6,577 bases of DNA from an uncultured Prevotellaceae bacterium (GCA_946187025.1 CAMHPM010000090.1:1-6577), one strand, 5' to 3'; numbered from the stretch's first letter, positions 1 through 6,187 are shown. The notes: generated by a model from the letters alone, not told the origin. Program-made: numbers and translations.

Positions 1-1031
1 TGCTCCACGAACTGTCGAAACACAAGTCGCTGGGTGTAATCACCGTGCAGTGTGAAGACGAAATTGCAGGTTGTGCATCGGCTCTCGGTGCATCGTTTGC
101 CGGAGCACTGGCTGTCACATCGACCTCCGGCCCTGGCATCTGCCTGAAGAGCGAGGCTATGAACCTGGCCGTAATCATGGAACTGCCGCTTGTGGTGCTC
201 GATGTGCAACGTGGCGGACCTGCTACCGGACTGCCTACCAAGAGCGAGCAGACCGACTTGCTGCAAGTGCTTTTCGGACGCAACGGCGAGAGTCCTATGC
301 CTGTGATGGCTGCAACCAGCCCTACCGACTGCTTCGATGCTGCATATCAGGCTGCCAAGATGGCTCTTGAGAACATGACTCCTGTGGTACTGCTCACCGA
401 TGCTTTCGTGGCAAACGGCTCGGGTGCCCTCAAACTGCCCGACCTCAAAGAATATCCTGCCATCTGTCCGCCGTACGTGCCGGAAGAACTGCGAGGCACA
501 TGGACTCCTTACATGCGTGACGAAGAAACCAAGGTGCGCTACTGGGCTGTACCGGGACGTGAAGGATTCCAGCACATACTGGGTGGACTCGAGAAGGACA
601 ACAAGACTGGTGCCATATCAACCGATCCAGAGAATCACCACCTCATGACTCAGCTCAGACAGCAGAAGGTGGACGGAATACGTGTGCCAGACCTTGAAGT
701 GCTGGGCGACAAGGACGATGCTGACCTACTGATTGTGGGCTTCGGAGGCACGTTCGGACACTTACATGCTGCAATGGACGAGATGCGGGCCGAGGGTAAG
801 AAAGTTGCAATGGCACACTTCAAATATATCCGTCCGCTCCCTGCAAACACCGCCGAAGTGCTCAAGAAGTATAAGAAAGTGGTGGTGGCCGAACAAAACA
901 TGGGCCAGCTTGCTGCATACCTGCGAATGAAGATCGACGGATTTGTACCTTACCAGTTCAATCAGGTCAAGGGACAACCATTCGTAGTGAGCGAACTTAC
1001 CAAAGAATTCAATAGTATATTAGATAAATAA
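1..1031 (+). CDS. korA: 2-oxoglutarate:ferredoxin oxidoreductase, alpha subunit (5' end missing)
   Basis: Alpha subunit of the enzyme that interconverts 2-oxoglutarate plus CoA and succinyl-CoA plus CO2 with ferredoxin as electron carrier, in the cytoplasm. The reading frame is open from base 3, so 342 residues are present. Bacteroidota KorA is usually about 600 residues with an N-terminal gamma-type domain fused to the alpha domain, so I infer that the gamma domain and the start of the alpha domain lie upstream. Visible landmarks: QCEDEIAG near window residue 16; the TSTSGPGICLKSEAMNL and QRGGPATGLPTKSEQTDL stretches of the pyrimidine-binding domain; then the C-terminal domain with LLIVGFGGTFG and VVVAEQNMGQL. 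The GTG at base 45 is an internal valine codon, not the start. The gene ends TAA, 17 bases before korB, so the two subunits are almost certainly co-transcribed. A related 2-oxoacid substrate cannot be excluded, because the substrate-contacting N-terminal motif is outside the window. Confidence 0.93.
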   Translation, partial: LHELSKHKSLGVITVQCEDEIAGCASALGASFAGALAVTSTSGPGICLKSEAMNLAVIMELPLVVLDVQRGGPATGLPTKSEQTDLLQVLFGRNGESPMPVMAATSPTDCFDAAYQAAKMALENMTPVVLLTDAFVANGSGALKLPDLKEYPAICPPYVPEELRGTWTPYMRDEETKVRYWAVPGREGFQHILGGLEKDNKTGAISTDPENHHLMTQLRQQKVDGIRVPDLEVLGDKDDADLLIVGFGGTFGHLHAAMDEMRAEGKKVAMAHFKYIRPLPANTAEVLKKYKKVVVAEQNMGQLAAYLRMKIDGFVPYQFNQVKGQPFVVSELTKEFNSILDK

Positions 1032-1048
1032 GAAAGGACATAACAATT

Positions 1049-2053
1049 ATGGCATTTACAGTTCAAGACTATAAGAAGGGACAGCCACGTTGGTGTCCTG
1101 GTTGCGGAGACCACTTTTTCCTGGCCTCTCTGCACAAAGCAATGGCAGAAATCGGTGTCGAGCCATGGAACACCGCCGTCATCTCGGGTATCGGCTGCTC
1201 CAGCCGTCTGCCTCACTACATGGCAACTTATGGCATGAATACCATCCACGGACGTGCTGCCGCCATAGCTACAGGCTGCAAAGTAGCCAATCCGAAACTG
1301 GCGGTATGGCAGGTGAGCGGCGACGGCGACGGGTTGGCAATCGGTGGAAACCACTTCATACATGCCAACCGACGCAACATTAACCTCAACATGATATTGC
1401 TCAACAACCGCATATATGGCCTGACAAAGGGACAATACAGTCCTACAAGCCCACGCGGATTTGTGAGCAAGTCGAGCCCTTACGGCACAGTGGAAGACCC
1501 GTTCCGTCCGGCAGAACTCTGTTTCGGAGCACGCGGACACTTCTTTGCCCGTGCCGTGGCTACCGATGCACCTGCGACGGTCGAGGTGTTGAAGGCTGCA
1601 TACAATCACAAAGGCACCAGTGTGTGCGAGATTTTGCAAAACTGTGTGATTTTCAACAACGGAACTCACGACAACGTATATACCAAAGAGGGACGTGCCA
1701 AGAATGCGATTTACGTAGAACACGGCAAACCTCTCATCTTCGGCGAGAACCGTGAATACGGACTCATGCAGGAGGGATTTGGCTTGAAAGTGGTGAAGAT
1801 AGGTGAAAACGGAGTGACTGAAGCCGACATCTTGGTTCACGATGCCCACTGCGAGGACAACACCTTGCAGCTCAAGCTGGCACTCATGGGTAACGGCGAC
1901 GGATTCCCAGTGGCACTGGGTGTAATCCGCGACGTTGAAGCTCCTACATACGATGATTGTGTGACTGCTCAGATAGAGGAAGTGAAGGCACAGAAAAAGT
2001 ATCACTCATTTGCCGAACTGCTCGAAACCAACGATATCTGGGAGGTGAAGTAG
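1049..2053 (+). CDS. korB: 2-oxoglutarate:ferredoxin oxidoreductase, beta subunit
   Basis: TPP- and iron-sulfur-binding catalytic subunit that partners with KorA. The 334 residues are full length for the family. WCPGCG at residues 15-20 gives two cysteines (C16, C19). C50 in GIGCSS and C199 in LQNC complete the expected four ligands of the [4Fe-4S] cluster, matching the spacing known for archaeal 2-oxoacid:ferredoxin oxidoreductase beta subunits. The TPP/Mg motif runs from GDGDG at 91-95 to NN at 119-120, followed by YGLTKGQYSPTS at 123-134, typical of KorB. The ATG start is preceded by an A/G-rich stretch with AAGGA at 1034-1038, about ten bases upstream. No cysteine or TPP residue looks missing, so the enzyme should be functional. 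Its TAG stop shares its last base with a 7-base repeat tract, and no terminator separates it from ribD. Confidence 0.96.
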   Translation: MAFTVQDYKKGQPRWCPGCGDHFFLASLHKAMAEIGVEPWNTAVISGIGCSSRLPHYMATYGMNTIHGRAAAIATGCKVANPKLAVWQVSGDGDGLAIGGNHFIHANRRNINLNMILLNNRIYGLTKGQYSPTSPRGFVSKSSPYGTVEDPFRPAELCFGARGHFFARAVATDAPATVEVLKAAYNHKGTSVCEILQNCVIFNNGTHDNVYTKEGRAKNAIYVEHGKPLIFGENREYGLMQEGFGLKVVKIGENGVTEADILVHDAHCEDNTLQLKLALMGNGDGFPVALGVIRDVEAPTYDDCVTAQIEEVKAQKKYHSFAELLETNDIWEVK

Positions 2054-2119
2054 ATTGAAAATTAACCATCCAGACTTGTACGCTGCGTGCAAATTGAAGA
2101 TTGACAATTGACGATTGAT
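2053..2119. repeat. imperfect 7-base repeat, two plus four units
   Basis: Six copies of a unit close to RATTGAM (R = A/G, M = A/C) occupy most of the korB-ribD gap. Two units lie at 2053-2066 (GATTGAA, AATTAAC) and four head-to-tail units at 2092-2119 (AATTGAA, GATTGAC, AATTGAC, GATTGAT). A 25-base spacer of unrelated sequence separates the groups and is not in phase with the 7-base period. The first unit begins on the last base of the korB stop, and the last two units contain the TTG that opens the ribD frame. From memory, similar ATTGA-rich low-complexity tracts occur between genes in Bacteroidales, but I cannot confirm this here. No function is evident. The spacer shows no terminator or TAnnTTTG promoter element. 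Confidence 0.6.
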
Positions 2120-3088
2120 CACGAGACATATATGCACCGATGCATTCAGCTGGCCAAAAACGGTCGGCTGAATGCACAACCCAACCCTATGGTGGGGGCT
2201 GTAATCGTGGCTGACGGCCGGATTATAGGCGAAGGTTATCATGTGAGATGCGGTGAGGGACATGCCGAGGTAAATGCTTTTGCTGCTGTGAAACCGCAAC
2301 ATGAACACCTGCTGCCGCAGGCAACGCTGTATGTAAGCCTCGAACCATGCAGCCACTACGGGAAGACTCCGCCTTGTGCCGAGCTTATTGTGAGGAAAGG
2401 CGTGAAGAAAGTGGTAGTAGGGTGCATCGATCCCTTTGCACAAGTGCAGGGGCGAGGCATAGAACGACTGCGCCAGGCGGGCATAGATGTAAAGGTGGGT
2501 GTATGTGAGGAAGAGTGTAAGGCCCTGAATAAGGTATTCTTCACGTTCCATAAATATCGTCGGCCCTACGTCACACTCAAATGGGCTGCAAGTGCCGATG
2601 GGTTTATTGCAGCTGTAGATGCAGATGGACGCCAACAACCGACACAGATATCGAATGTATATACTCAGATGCTGTGTCATAAGCTGAGGGCCGAACATCA
2701 GGCAATACTTGTGGGACACAATACGTGGACGACCGACCACCCGTCGCTTACTACACGAGCATGGTACGGCCGGAATCCGCAACGAGTGCTGCTTACTCAT
2801 CATCGTGAGTCGGTCGTGGCCGATCCAGACATGATTGTGGTGGAGGGAAGCATAGGCGAGGTACTCAGCACCCTTTACCGACGTGGCATACAATCGTTGT
2901 TAGTGGAAGGCGGACGCAACGTGTTACAGCAATTCATCGACTGTGGGTTGTGGGACGAAGCATGGGCCGAAGAAGGCGAGAAGGTGCTGGAGAAAGGAAC
3001 GAAGGCACCTGTAATCGACTGTCGTGAAACAGAAAACATAACATTCTTTGGGCGAGCAATACGACATTACGTAAACGGCCGGCAGTAG
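2108..3088 (+). CDS. ribD: bifunctional riboflavin biosynthesis protein RibD (deaminase/reductase)
   Basis: Catalyses two successive riboflavin steps in the cytoplasm: deamination of the pyrimidine derived from GTP, then NADPH-dependent reduction of its ribose. The N-terminal deaminase domain (about residues 1-145, TTG counted as 1) has PNPMVGAVIV at 25-34, the zinc/catalytic HAE at 52-54, and PCSHYGKTPPC at 80-90, whose C81 and C90 are zinc ligands. The C-terminal reductase domain starts near YVTLKWAASADG (154-165) and contains AILVGHNTWTTDHPSLTTR and LLVEGG. At 326 residues it is a normal two-domain RibD. Start choice: an in-frame TGA at 2102-2104 closes the frame upstream, leaving TTG 2108 or ATG 2132. 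TTG gives the usual short lead before the conserved YM helix (YM at 8-9), so I prefer it; ATG would trim eight residues. No strong ribosome-binding site helps decide. Transcription probably reads through from korAB and stops at the terminator just downstream. Confidence 0.94.
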   Translation: MTIDHETYMHRCIQLAKNGRLNAQPNPMVGAVIVADGRIIGEGYHVRCGEGHAEVNAFAAVKPQHEHLLPQATLYVSLEPCSHYGKTPPCAELIVRKGVKKVVVGCIDPFAQVQGRGIERLRQAGIDVKVGVCEEECKALNKVFFTFHKYRRPYVTLKWAASADGFIAAVDADGRQQPTQISNVYTQMLCHKLRAEHQAILVGHNTWTTDHPSLTTRAWYGRNPQRVLLTHHRESVVADPDMIVVEGSIGEVLSTLYRRGIQSLLVEGGRNVLQQFIDCGLWDEAWAEEGEKVLEKGTKAPVIDCRETENITFFGRAIRHYVNGRQ

Positions 3089-3104
3089 GTGACTTAAGGA
3101 AAAA

Positions 3105-3150
3105 CAGCGGTGGTGTAAGATTACATCACCGCTGCTTTTATTGTTATTTT
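3105..3150 (+). terminator. intrinsic terminator after ribD
   Basis: CAGCGGTGGTGTAA (3105-3118) pairs with TTACATCACCGCTG (3121-3134) over 14 positions with a single G-U wobble. The nominal spacer is two bases, so the innermost pairs must open to form the loop. The stem is followed by CTTTTATTGTTATTTT. It starts 17 bases after the ribD stop and precedes the metK promoter, so it separates the korAB-ribD transcript from metK. Confidence 0.92.
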
Positions 3151-3184
3151 GAGTTGCTAATACAAAAAAAAGGACGCTATGTAG

Positions 3185-3214
3185 TTGTTGTGTCGCAAAT
3201 AATTCGTAACTTTG
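3185..3214 (+). promoter_or_regulatory. Bacteroidota-type promoter for metK
   Basis: TAACTTTG at 3207-3214 matches the -7 consensus TAnnTTTG of the Bacteroidota primary sigma factor exactly. A TTG at 3185-3187 (with another at 3188-3190) lies 19 bases upstream, where the -33 TTTG element is expected. Transcription would begin around 3219-3222, some ten bases before the riboswitch-like element and about 210 bases before the metK start codon. It sits directly after the ribD terminator. Confidence 0.8.
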
Positions 3215-3229
3215 CACTCGCTTTTGAAG

Positions 3230-3276
3230 CGTGGAGAGATTTGAGCTGCTTGCAACCACGAAAAAAAATGCTAAAA
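3230..3276 (+). promoter_or_regulatory. SAM-II (SAM-alpha) riboswitch-like aptamer upstream of metK
   Basis: The features match the SAM-II class as I remember its consensus, in order. Stem P1 is CGTGG (3230-3234) with CCACG (3256-3260). Its loop begins with a purine-rich GAGATTTG (GATTTG at 3238-3243) and ends with CTTGCA (3249-3254). An A-rich joiner (3261-3268) follows, then GCTAAA (3270-3275). In the solved SAM-II structure the TTGC and GCTAA segments form the pseudoknot holding SAM, and both are present. The next gene makes SAM, which fits feedback repression. The distal pseudoknot helix (P2b) is not obvious just after GCTAAA; the nearest complement to loop GCTG (3245-3248) is CAGC at 3326-3329. 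A 5-bp hairpin CGCTT/AAGCG (3219-3231) overlaps the first P1 bases and could compete if the transcript starts early enough. The class is therefore probable but the full fold is unproven. Confidence 0.72.
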
Positions 3277-3430
3277 CCGACAAAGGGTCGTTTACTACCT
3301 CGACACAGAGGAATAACCCGATTGCCAGCATCAGAAATCAATTCTCTACCATATATTCAAGTCAGATTACGCCCTGCTGCATTTTTTGTAGCAGTCGATT
3401 GTTGTCGAATAACATATAAACGAAGACGAA
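3277..3430 (+). promoter_or_regulatory. metK leader downstream of the aptamer, possible expression platform
   Basis: These 154 untranslated bases separate the aptamer from the metK ATG, and several stems can form. CGAC (3278-3281) or CGAC (3301-3304) can pair with GTCG (3287-3290). CCTC (3298-3301) can pair with GAGG (3308-3311), enclosed by GGGT (3285-3288) and ACCC (3316-3319). The strongest is CTGCTGCA (3374-3381) with TGTAGCAG (3387-3394), eight pairs including one G-U around a T5 loop. Its right arm could also pair with CTGCTTGCA in the aptamer loop (3246-3254). No T-run follows the last hairpin, so it is not a standard terminator, and control of translation is more likely. The final bases before ATG are A-rich and lack a strong Shine-Dalgarno sequence. 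The structures are by-eye proposals. Confidence 0.4.
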
Positions 3431-4696
3431 ATGAGTTATTTATTTACATCCGAATCGGTAAGCGAAGGGCATCCCGACAAAGTTGCCGACCAGATTTCCG
3501 ATGCAGTGCTCGATGCATTCCTTGCGTTCGATTCCGACTCTAAGGTAGCTTGTGAGACTCTTGTCACCACGGGTCTTGTGGTAATAGCAGGTGAGGTGAA
3601 GTCGCAGGCATACATCGATTTGCAGGAGGTTGCACGCAAAGTGATAACCAATATTGGATATACACGTGCCGAATACAGGTTTGATGCTGCAAGTTGCGGT
3701 GTCCTCTCGGCCATTCACGAACAAAGTCCCGACATCAATCAGGGTGTCGTAAGGCAGAAGGCAGAAGACCAGGGAGCCGGCGACCAAGGTATCATGTTTG
3801 GTTATGCCACGAACGAGACAGATACATATATGCCTCTTCCGCTCGAACTGAGTCATCACATACTTCGCACTCTGGCCGACATAAGGAAAGAAGGCAAGGT
3901 GATGACCTATCTCCGCCCCGACAGCAAGAGCCAGGTTACGATAGAATATGGTGACGACGGACGTCCGCAACGCATCGATACAATCGTGGTATCTACTCAG
4001 CACGACGAGTTCCTTGACGATGATGCAGCCATGTTGAGACAGATTGAAACCGATGTGAAGACTATTCTGATACCGCGAGTGATAAGCGAAATAGCCGACG
4101 AGCAGGTAAAACAACTGTTCAATGCCGACATAAAATACTTTGTAAATCCTACAGGAAAGTTCGTAATCGGCGGTCCGCATGGAGATACAGGCCTTACCGG
4201 ACGCAAAATCATTGTCGATACCTACGGAGGCAAGGGGGCACACGGAGGTGGAGCCTTCTCAGGAAAGGATCCAAGCAAGGTTGACCGTTCGGCTGCATAC
4301 GCTGCACGCCATATCGCAAAAAACATGGTTGCAGCCGGGGTGGCCGATGAAATGCTGGTGCAACTGAGCTATGCCATAGGTGTGGCAGAACCTGTCAGTA
4401 TATATGTCAACACATACGGCAAGAGCCGTGTAGGTATGTCGGACAGTGAGATAGCTGCACACATAAAGCATATGTTCGACCTCAGACCATACAGCATTGA
4501 GCGGGATTTGAAGCTGCGGCAACCAATATACACAGAAACGGCAGCATACGGTCACATGGGACGCGAACCACGACGAGTGGTGAAACACTTCTACAGCCCA
4601 TACGCATCGGGTGGAACGAAAGATATAGAAGTGGAACTGTTTACATGGGAGAAACTCGATCTCGTAGATAAGATCAGGAAGGAATTTGCCCTCTGA
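3431..4696 (+). CDS. metK: S-adenosylmethionine synthetase
   Basis: Forms S-adenosylmethionine from methionine and ATP in the cytoplasm, releasing phosphate and pyrophosphate; SAM is the cell's main methyl donor. The N-terminus LFTSESVSEGHPDKVADQ contains the GHPDK active-site motif at residues 13-17. Family signature 1, GAGDQGIMFGYA, lies at 115-126, and the glycine-rich signature 2, GGGAFSGKD, at 272-280. At 421 residues it is longer than the roughly 384 of E. coli but normal for Bacteroidota, which have extra sequence in the central region (about residues 160-210). No signature residue is missing. The ATG gives the canonical N-terminus. Upstream lie its own promoter and a SAM-II-like leader, so expression is probably turned down by its own product. 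No terminator is visible in the 73 bases to the next gene. Confidence 0.98.
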   Translation: MSYLFTSESVSEGHPDKVADQISDAVLDAFLAFDSDSKVACETLVTTGLVVIAGEVKSQAYIDLQEVARKVITNIGYTRAEYRFDAASCGVLSAIHEQSPDINQGVVRQKAEDQGAGDQGIMFGYATNETDTYMPLPLELSHHILRTLADIRKEGKVMTYLRPDSKSQVTIEYGDDGRPQRIDTIVVSTQHDEFLDDDAAMLRQIETDVKTILIPRVISEIADEQVKQLFNADIKYFVNPTGKFVIGGPHGDTGLTGRKIIVDTYGGKGAHGGGAFSGKDPSKVDRSAAYAARHIAKNMVAAGVADEMLVQLSYAIGVAEPVSIYVNTYGKSRVGMSDSEIAAHIKHMFDLRPYSIERDLKLRQPIYTETAAYGHMGREPRRVVKHFYSPYASGGTKDIEVELFTWEKLDLVDKIRKEFAL

Positions 4697-4769
4697 AAAT
4701 GTACTGACAACACTTGTGACTCAGAATAGGCGCAGTTTCAGAAACCATTAAGACCAACATAAAAAAGAG

Positions 4770-5429
4770 ATGAACGCATTGAGAGCATACCACATGGCCA
4801 ACGACGACATCATTATACTGATAGCTGTCGCGCTGTTTGTGCTGTTCACATTCATTCTCTATCGTAGCCGGATGGTGATAGCCTACAAGTTTAACACGTT
4901 CTTCTCTTCGCGACAAACCTATGCAGCCAATGAAATCAGCACTAGCAATGCCGAGTTTGTAGATATACTGCTACTCATCATCATTGGAGGCCTCTCGGCA
5001 AGCATCATCGCACACCGAGGGTTTGCAGCACAATCCAACCCTGAGCCGCACTATGGATTGGTGATGCTAATGTTCCTCGGATTCGTGACATTGATAGCAT
5101 TTAAAGGGCTTACATATTCGCTTGTCAACTGGACTTTTTTTCAGCCCGACAGAGGGCGCAATTGGCTATCTGCGTTCTTCTTTTCCGAAGCAATTGTGTC
5201 GATGTTCGCATTTCCGTTAGCACTGCTTTGTGTGTTCGGTCCCCAAGCACTTACAAACATAACTTATTGCTTAATAGGAATAGTCATTCTACAGAAAATC
5301 ATACTACTTTTTAAGCTATATGTAAACTTTCGGCCTAAAAGATATGGCTGTTTGCTATTTTTTTTGTACTTTTGCAGCGTCGAAATAATGCCCTCTCTCA
5401 TGGCGTGGCATTTATTGACCAAAATATAA
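4770..5429 (+). CDS. DUF4271 family integral membrane protein
   Basis: A 219-residue polytopic inner-membrane protein of unknown function. Six hydrophobic segments are visible at about 12-31, 63-82, 95-116, 135-157, 161-184 and 192-215. A basic, polar loop (32-62) follows the first segment. The C-terminal stretch KLYVNFRPKRYG then LYFCSVEIMPSLMAW, with a charged E205 inside the last membrane segment, is the part by which I recognise the Bacteroidota family DUF4271. There is no cleavable signal peptide and no recognised catalytic motif. The ATG follows an A-rich leader (AAAAAAGAG). The gene sits 73 bases after metK and 14 bases before the HemD-like gene, an arrangement I recall as common in Bacteroidales, which hints at a shared transcript but does not establish function. 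An eight-T run at 5358-5365 near its 3' end overlaps a promoter-like motif. Confidence 0.85.
   Translation: MNALRAYHMANDDIIILIAVALFVLFTFILYRSRMVIAYKFNTFFSSRQTYAANEISTSNAEFVDILLLIIIGGLSASIIAHRGFAAQSNPEPHYGLVMLMFLGFVTLIAFKGLTYSLVNWTFFQPDRGRNWLSAFFFSEAIVSMFAFPLALLCVFGPQALTNITYCLIGIVILQKIILLFKLYVNFRPKRYGCLLFFLYFCSVEIMPSLMAWHLLTKI
5367..5374 (+). promoter_or_regulatory. candidate internal promoter (-7 element) for hemD-rnpA
   Basis: TACTTTTG matches the Bacteroidota -7 consensus TAnnTTTG exactly and is preceded by a T8 run. It lies inside the DUF4271 coding region, about 70 bases before the hemD ATG, so initiation would fall near 5380. A properly spaced -33 TTTG is not evident: the nearest, at 5351-5354, is only 12 bases upstream of the TA. 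The motif also encodes part of a hydrophobic segment (Leu-Tyr-Phe-Cys), so chance is a real alternative. Confidence 0.4.
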
Positions 5430-5443
5430 CAAAACAGACGTAG

Positions 5444-6187
5444 ATGAAGATATTAGTCTCACAACCAAAACCCCAGACCGAGAAATCACCATATTTCGAT
5501 GTCTCGACTAAATATGGCGTAGAAGTGGTTTTCAGACCGTTTATAAGGGTTGACCACATGCCAGCCAAAGACTTCAGACAGCAGAAAGTGTCGATACTCG
5601 ACCACACAGCCGTGGTCTTTTCGTCACGACATGGTATCGACCACTTCTTCTCTTTGTGCAAGGACCTGCGTGTGAGCATACCAGAGAGTATGAAATATTT
5701 CTGCAAATCAGAAATGATAGCTCTTTATTTACAGAAGTACATCCAGTACCGCAAACGCAAAGTATTCTTCCCTTTGACAGGAAAGATGGATGACCTCATC
5801 CCTATCATGGTAAAACATAAGAGCGAGAAGTATTTCGTGCCTCAGTCGTCGGTACACGACGACGAGTTGAAGACCAAACTCGACAATGCAAAACTGAATC
5901 ATACAGAAGCAGTTATGTACTACACCGTAGCCAATGACTTCGAGCCCGACGAGAAGTTAGACTACGATATGGTTGTATTGTTCAGCCCCGAAGGCATACA
6001 CTCGTTGCTAAAGAATTTCCCTAATTTCAATCAAGGTAATATTGCACTGGCATGTATCGGTGCTAAAACTATAGAGGAAGCTGAGAAAATGAGCCTGCGG
6101 GTCGATTTCCAGCTAACACCGGAACTGCGCTCTGTACCTGCTATAATTGAAGATTTCATCAAACACCATGGAGGCGAAGCTAAGTGA
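5444..6187 (+). CDS. hemD: uroporphyrinogen-III synthase (HemD) family protein
   Basis: A 247-residue protein matching what Bacteroidota genomes annotate as uroporphyrinogen-III synthase, the enzyme that closes hydroxymethylbilane into the tetrapyrrole ring. It has the expected two alternating alpha/beta halves. VSQPKP at 5-10 opens the first half and AVVFSSRHGIDHFF at 56-69 is the family's TS-x-x-A-V-like segment. The second half holds LFSPEGIHSLLKNF (179-192) and IALACIGAKTIEEA (200-213). True synthases are poorly conserved in sequence, so the fold is better supported than the activity. An in-frame TAG immediately precedes the ATG, which fixes the start. The gene begins 14 bases after DUF4271 and its last 20 bases overlap rnpA. 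It may be co-transcribed from metK/DUF4271 or driven by the internal promoter candidate. Many Bacteroidales lack the early haem pathway, so another role is possible. Confidence 0.8.
   Translation: MKILVSQPKPQTEKSPYFDVSTKYGVEVVFRPFIRVDHMPAKDFRQQKVSILDHTAVVFSSRHGIDHFFSLCKDLRVSIPESMKYFCKSEMIALYLQKYIQYRKRKVFFPLTGKMDDLIPIMVKHKSEKYFVPQSSVHDDELKTKLDNAKLNHTEAVMYYTVANDFEPDEKLDYDMVVLFSPEGIHSLLKNFPNFNQGNIALACIGAKTIEEAEKMSLRVDFQLTPELRSVPAIIEDFIKHHGGEAK

Noticed and set aside
45..47. GTG as the start codon of korA
   Set aside because: The frame is open to the left edge, and the residues before it continue the conserved pyrimidine-binding domain, so this is an internal valine.
650..901. - strand frame and several + strand frames inside korA
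   Set aside because: Overlap a strongly conserved oxidoreductase frame and carry no motifs.
962..2005. Long open frame on the - strand (347 codons) antisense to korB
   Set aside because: It lies wholly opposite a clear enzyme gene, has no recognisable domain, and its cysteine/histidine/valine-rich composition is what the complement of GC-biased codons gives. It also runs into the end of korA.
2006..2893. Long - strand open frame (295 codons) antisense to ribD
   Set aside because: Shadow of the ribD codons, with no motif, no promoter and low-quality composition. Its abutting the previous - strand frame is coincidental.
3231..3419. Possible 62-codon leader peptide starting with GTG before metK
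   Set aside because: Its start would be only about ten bases from the predicted transcript 5' end and inside the P1 stem. It has no coding signal or attenuation-type methionine run.
3154..3543. + strand open frame crossing the metK leader and the start of metK
   Set aside because: It passes through the terminator tail, promoter, riboswitch core and the metK start in another frame. The sequence has no protein-like pattern and conserved RNA elements explain the region better.
3440..4243. - strand open frame (267 codons) antisense to metK
   Set aside because: Covers conserved metK coding sequence and shows no family resemblance.
4697..4769. Possible terminator or promoter between metK and the DUF4271 gene
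   Set aside because: The only inverted repeat (GTTTC/GAAAC around one base) cannot form a proper loop and has no T-run. No TAnnTTTG element is present.
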